A stretch of DNA of 12,053 bases from Anaeromyces robustus. Lineage: Eukaryota > Neocallimastigomycota > Neocallimastigomycetes > Neocallimastigales > Neocallimastigaceae. Both the position numbers and the translations under genes were made by a program. The stretch's first letter is position 1; every line of letters begins with the position of its first letter. Below, one piece after another: positions 8,581-12,053 of the stretch. The stretch lies in the NCBI GenBank assembly GCA_002104895.1, contig MCFG01000737.1:1-12053 (forward strand), written 5' to 3'. Under the pieces are notes generated by a model. The model was not told the DNA's origin. It made no database searches and worked only from the letters and a program-made list of their open reading frames with translations.

Positions 8581-8866
8581 TTTCGTTTGAATATATATAA
8601 TAAATTTTTTTTTGTATTATATAAAAAATTTTTTGTCAATATTTTTTTTTTGAATTATATAAAAACTTTTTTTGTCCATATTTTTTTTGTATTATATAAA
8701 TTTTTTGTTTGTATATATATTATAATAAAAACTTTTTTTGTTAATAATTTCTTGTATTATATAAATTTATTGTTGTCAATAATAATTTTTTTTTATCTGA
8801 AATATATATATAAATAATATTTTTTTTTTGTTTTGATTAATAAAATAAATAATATTCTATTTATTT
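8581..8866. repeat. Degenerate T-run repeats next to the retrotransposon 3' end
   Basis: Continues the T-run pattern with varied cores (GTATTATATAAA, GTCAATA, GTCCATA, GTTAATAA) and no fixed period. It directly abuts the stop codon side of the reverse transcriptase ORF, so on the minus strand it is the A-rich 3' UTR or tail side of the element. No clear end of the element or target-site duplication is visible. Confidence 0.7.
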
Positions 8867-9978
8867 TTATTCTATGTTTTCAAAGTCTTCTTTCATTTCT
8901 TTTATAAATTTACCAAAAATATAATAATTTTGATGATTCAATAAAGAATCTAAAATATTATATGTTTTTGGTAGTGTATTTTTATATTTTATTTTATCAT
9001 TTTTAAAATTATAAATATCTTGCTTTTTTATAATTCTATTAAATGGTTGTTTATTAATAAAATTACAATTATTTATATGACTTCGATTAAATTCTTTACC
9101 ACAAATGGAACATTTTTTTCGGAGGAATAAAGAATTTAATCTCCAAGCAATTGCATAATTTCGTATATCATTATTTCTGATAAAGATACATTGATCAGTA
9201 GAAATAACTTTACTGTTACTACTTAATTGACTTATCTTTATCTTTGCTACTCTTGAAAATGGGAGAATACAATTTCCCATTTTTTGTTTACTTATTTCAT
9301 TATGTATAACATTTGTAACTATCTTATCTACATTTTCTATATGTTTATTGTAGGAAGATAGTTTATCTGCAATGGTAGGCCCAAAATATTTAAAAGAAGT
9401 AAATAATTCTTTCCATTTAAAGAATTTATAAGTCAAAGACATACACGAAAATGTTATTCCATTATATGGAGTATTAAATGCTATATATAATGGATTATTG
9501 ACATCCATTTTTGCCATATGTCTTTGTAATTTTAAGGCCAGACAATAAAGCCTTGTTAAACTTGTAGGAAGGCCTAAAAGACATGATGAAATGGATGTCT
9601 TATTGCTATTTACAATCCATTCCATTCCTTGTTTTGTTACCTCATGGTAACTTTTTATTTCATTGTAATCTATACTTGATACTTGAGAATATTGTTTTTT
9701 CAGCTTGTCTGTTGTCTTGTTATTCATCCAGTAGAAAGCAAGACAAGCTGAATGTTCCATTATTGGCCTTATATATATTCTAAATATATGTAGTTTAATA
9801 TAACTAGGCCAAATATTTTTATAATATTGGAGAGAATTTAGAATACGTAGCGACTTTCGCGCTGACATTTCTAAATGGCTTCTCCAATCTATTCCCATTG
9901 AAGAATGTGGGAATCCAAGATATTTATAAGAATATACTTTATTTAAATATTCTTTTTTATTATTTATTTTTAAATAAA

Positions 9979-11305
9979 AATTATTATTATTGATATTATT
10001 ATTATTGATATTATTATTATTGATATTATTATTATTGATATTATTATTATTGATATTATTATTATTGATATTATTATTATTGATATTATTATTATTGATA
10101 TTATTATTATTGATATTATTATTATTGATATTATTATTATTATTATTATTGATATTATTATTATTGATATTATTATTATTGATATTATTATTATTGATAT
10201 TATTATTATTGATATTATTATTATTGATATTATTATTATTGATATTATTATTATTGATATTATTATTATTGATATTATTATTATTGATATTATTATTATT
10301 GATATTATTATTATTGATATTATTATTATTTATTATTATTGATATTATTATTATTGATATTATTATTATTGATATTATTATTGATATTATTATTATTGAT
10401 ATTATTATTATTGATATTATTATTATTGATATTATTATTATTGATATTATTATTATTGATATTATTATTATTGATATTATTATTATTGATATTATTATTA
10501 TTGATATTATTATTATTGATATTATTATTATTGATATTATTATTATTGATATTATTATTATTGATATTATTATTATTGATATTATTATTATTGATATTAT
10601 TATTATTGATATTATTATTATTGATATTATTATTATTGATATTATTATTATTGATATTATTATTATTATTATTGATATTATTATTATTGATATTATTATT
10701 ATTATTGATATTATTATTATTGATATTATTATTATTGATATTATTATTATTGATATTATTATTATTGATATTATTATTATTGATATTATTATTATTATTG
10801 ATATTATTATTATTGATATTATTATTATTGATATTATTATTATTGATATTATTATTATTGATATTATTATTATTGATATTATTATTATTGATATTATTAT
10901 TATTATTGATATTATTATTATTGATATTATTATTATTGATATTATTATTATTGATATTATTATTATTGGTATTATTATTATTGATATTATTATTATTATT
11001 GATATTATTATTATTGGTATTATTATTATTGATATTATTATTATTATTGGTATTATTATTATTGATATTATTATTATTATTGATATTATTATTATTGATA
11101 TTATTATTATTGATATTATTATTATTATTATTGATATTATTATTATTGATATTATTATTATTATTGATATTATTATTATTATTATTATTGATATTATTAT
11201 TATTATTGATATTATTATTATTATTATTGATATTATTATTATTATTATTGATATTATTATTATTATTATTATTGATATTATTATTATTGATATTATTATT
11301 ATTGA

Positions 11306-11337
<32 letters not shown>

Positions 11338-11415
11338 GTATTATTAGTATTAGTATCATTATTATTATTATTATTATTATTATCATTATTATCATTATTA
11401 TTATTATTATTATTG
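9979..11415. repeat. 15-bp minisatellite (GATATTATTATTATT)n inside the RT ORF
   Basis: About 1437 bp, roughly 90 units. On the minus strand in the coding frame each unit reads Asn-Asn-Asn-Asn-Ile. Most units from 9985 to about 10960 are exactly 15 bp. From about 10970 to 11300 lengths of 15, 18, 21 and 24 bp mix, and GGT replaces GAT near 10968, 11014 and 11049 (Thr for Ile). From 11300 to 11415 the tract is irregular, with Asp and Thr codons. A single extra T at about 10331 breaks the trinucleotide phase. Poly-Leu/Ile frames on the plus strand are artefacts of the repeat. Confidence 0.97.
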
Positions 11416-12038
11416 TATGAAGAAGAATCTTTAGATAAAAATGAAGACTTTTGAATATTAAATTCCATTAAATTATTATTTGCCCAAGTTGAACAAATAT
11501 TTAACATTTTTTGTATATCTTCAGCATTATTATGGTTTAATTTTATGTCATCTGCATAAAATAAACAATGCGGCAATGGGTCATTGGGATATTTTTTCGT
11601 AAGAACCATGGCTAAATCATCAATAAATATATTAAATAATAGTGGTGAAAGTATAGACCCTTGCAATAATCCTCTTTGAAGATATACTTTTTCTGTAAAT
11701 TCTTGATTGACAAGAATTCTTGTACTACACCCAGTAAATAATGATGCAATTAAGCTTACGATTCCTGGAGGTAGATTTCTATTATTTAATTTTTCAATCA
11801 ATTTTCCAATTGGAACAGAATCGTAGGCTTTTTTTATATCCAAGAAAACATGAAAATTGTTTTCATAACATGTTGCATCAGAGACAATAGCATGAGTTAT
11901 AGTAGAATAACCTCTTCTAAACCCTGCTTGATTACAACATAATTTGAAATAATTTTTTAATTCATTTTCAATAAAATCAAGTAATATTATTTCAAATATT
12001 TTTCTAAAAATATTTGTAATAGAAATGGGTCTAAAATC

Positions 12039-12052
12039 TAGGGTTAGGTTTT
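12039..12052 (+). other. Telomere-like string at the window edge
   Basis: TAGGGTTAGG is a perfect 10-base permutation of TTAGGG repeats, followed by TTTT. It shares the 12-mer GGGTTAGGTTTT with 7082-7093. On the minus strand it is also in frame with the RT and reads NLTLD just before FRPIS, so it may be ordinary coding sequence. Confidence 0.45.
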
Positions 12053-12053
12053 T

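Larger units (their letters stand above)
8867..12053 (-). mobile_element. Non-LTR (LINE-type) retrotransposon, 5' end outside window
   Basis: Identified by its reverse transcriptase and C-terminal zinc-knuckle-like motif. The endonuclease and 5' UTR would lie beyond position 12053. No LTRs, integrase or protease are seen. The 3' boundary is uncertain because the A-rich arrays at 7842-8866 (as read on the minus strand) could be tail-derived expansions or unrelated. Base composition is less AT-extreme than the flanks, as expected for coding DNA. Confidence 0.85.
8867..12053 (-). pseudogene. Non-LTR reverse transcriptase, partial, with giant Asn-rich insertion and one frameshift
   Basis: Open from the window edge on the minus strand. 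RT blocks in order: FRPISITNIFRKIFE (about 11990-12035), NQAGFRRGYST, motif A FLDIKKAYDSV (about 11815-11850), motif B QGSILSPLLFNIFIDD, motif C FYADD (YADD at 11547-11558), motif D WANNNLMEFNIQKSS. A low-complexity tract of about 480 codons (9979-11415) follows, then motif E YKYLGF (about 9911-9935), a thumb region, and a Cys/His cluster CSICGKEFNRSHINNC (about 9064-9115), ending at the stop 8867-8869. Catalytic Asp residues of motifs A and C are present. The palm and thumb halves are in different frames because of one extra T near 10331 within the tract, where the palm frame ends at TAA (10326-10328). An in-frame start within the window is not expected: the codon before DIKKAYD is TTG (Leu) and the frame stays open upstream. 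With or without the slip, the insertion is far longer than the loop usually found there. Activity is doubtful. Confidence 0.85.

Noticed and set aside
7891-8817. Small open frames in the T-run arrays (7891-8112 plus, 8223-8639 minus, 8587-8817 plus)
   Set aside because: Their products are periodic Phe/Tyr/Ile/Lys/Asn strings with 13- or 26-residue period that mirror the DNA repeat. They have no independent coding evidence.
9583-9783. Plus-strand open frame within the RT gene
   Set aside because: It lies opposite the thumb region, whose minus-strand reading has clear RT-like sequence.
10340-11395. Poly-Ile/Ser extension of the thumb-side RT frame
   Set aside because: Upstream of the extra T at 10331 this frame is simply the wrong phase of the repeat. 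The palm-side frame is the one joined to RT motifs.
9990-11454. Long plus-strand open frames encoding poly-Leu/Ile with Asp
   Set aside because: They are produced only by the 15-bp trinucleotide-based repeat, which has no stop codons in these frames. The flanking sequence supports coding on the minus strand only.
12039-12053. True telomere or telomeric array
   Set aside because: Fewer than two repeat units are present, and the string is in frame with RT codons.

Overview
The window is eukaryotic nuclear DNA of extreme AT content, with intergenic stretches close to pure A/T, long homopolymers and microsatellites, and asparagine-rich coding. It carries no bacterial signals such as Shine-Dalgarno sites or operons. 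Together with a bacterial-type AAA-ATPase/PD-(D/E)XK gene family and a fungal-style LINE, this best fits an early-diverging fungus. An anaerobic gut fungus (Neocallimastigomycota) is my first guess, a Glomeromycotina-like fungus second and a dictyostelid third. This is inference from composition and protein style, not from a search.

Layout. (1) Positions 1-7080 hold a direct tandem duplication with a 4565-bp offset: copy 1 at 1-2606 and copy 2 at 4566-7080. Each copy has about 1.3-1.4 kb of nearly identical AT-rich upstream DNA with a small minisatellite, then a gene of the AAA-ATPase-like (DUF1703 type) plus PD-(D/E)XK nuclease family. Copy 1 keeps the whole gene length (1400-3248) but has two 1-bp frameshifts. 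Copy 2 (5892-7095) has a different 1-bp frameshift in a poly-A run and is cut off before the nuclease domain at a telomere-like sequence (TTAGGGGTTAGG). A roughly 160-bp patch in the ATPase domain differs strongly between copies although the flanking DNA is almost identical. (2) Positions 3329-4565 are the spacer between copies, with a T22 run, a 142-bp TTTA microsatellite and a short, more complex patch. (3) Positions 7096-7840 are unique DNA rich in ACGTAAT/ATTACGT motifs and small hairpins. (4) Positions 7842-8866 are T-run tandem arrays with a 39-40 bp period, then a 78-80 bp period, then degenerate. (5) Positions 8867-12053, minus strand, hold the reverse transcriptase ORF of a non-LTR retrotransposon. 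It is open to the window edge at its 5' end and complete at its C terminus.

The most striking feature is inside that reverse transcriptase. Between the palm (after YADD and motif D) and the thumb (YKYLGF) sits about 1.44 kb of 15-bp minisatellite encoding Asn-Asn-Asn-Asn-Ile over and over (about 480 residues). The reading frame survives on both sides except for a single extra T near 10331. The array is most irregular at its 5' (RT palm) end and most uniform at the other.

The genes do not form a pathway. The window reads as a repeat-rich region, possibly subtelomeric, where a duplicated ATPase-nuclease family is decaying or recombining beside a LINE. No intact protein-coding gene can be demonstrated; the three single-base lesions in A/T homopolymers or microsatellite could be real or sequencing errors.
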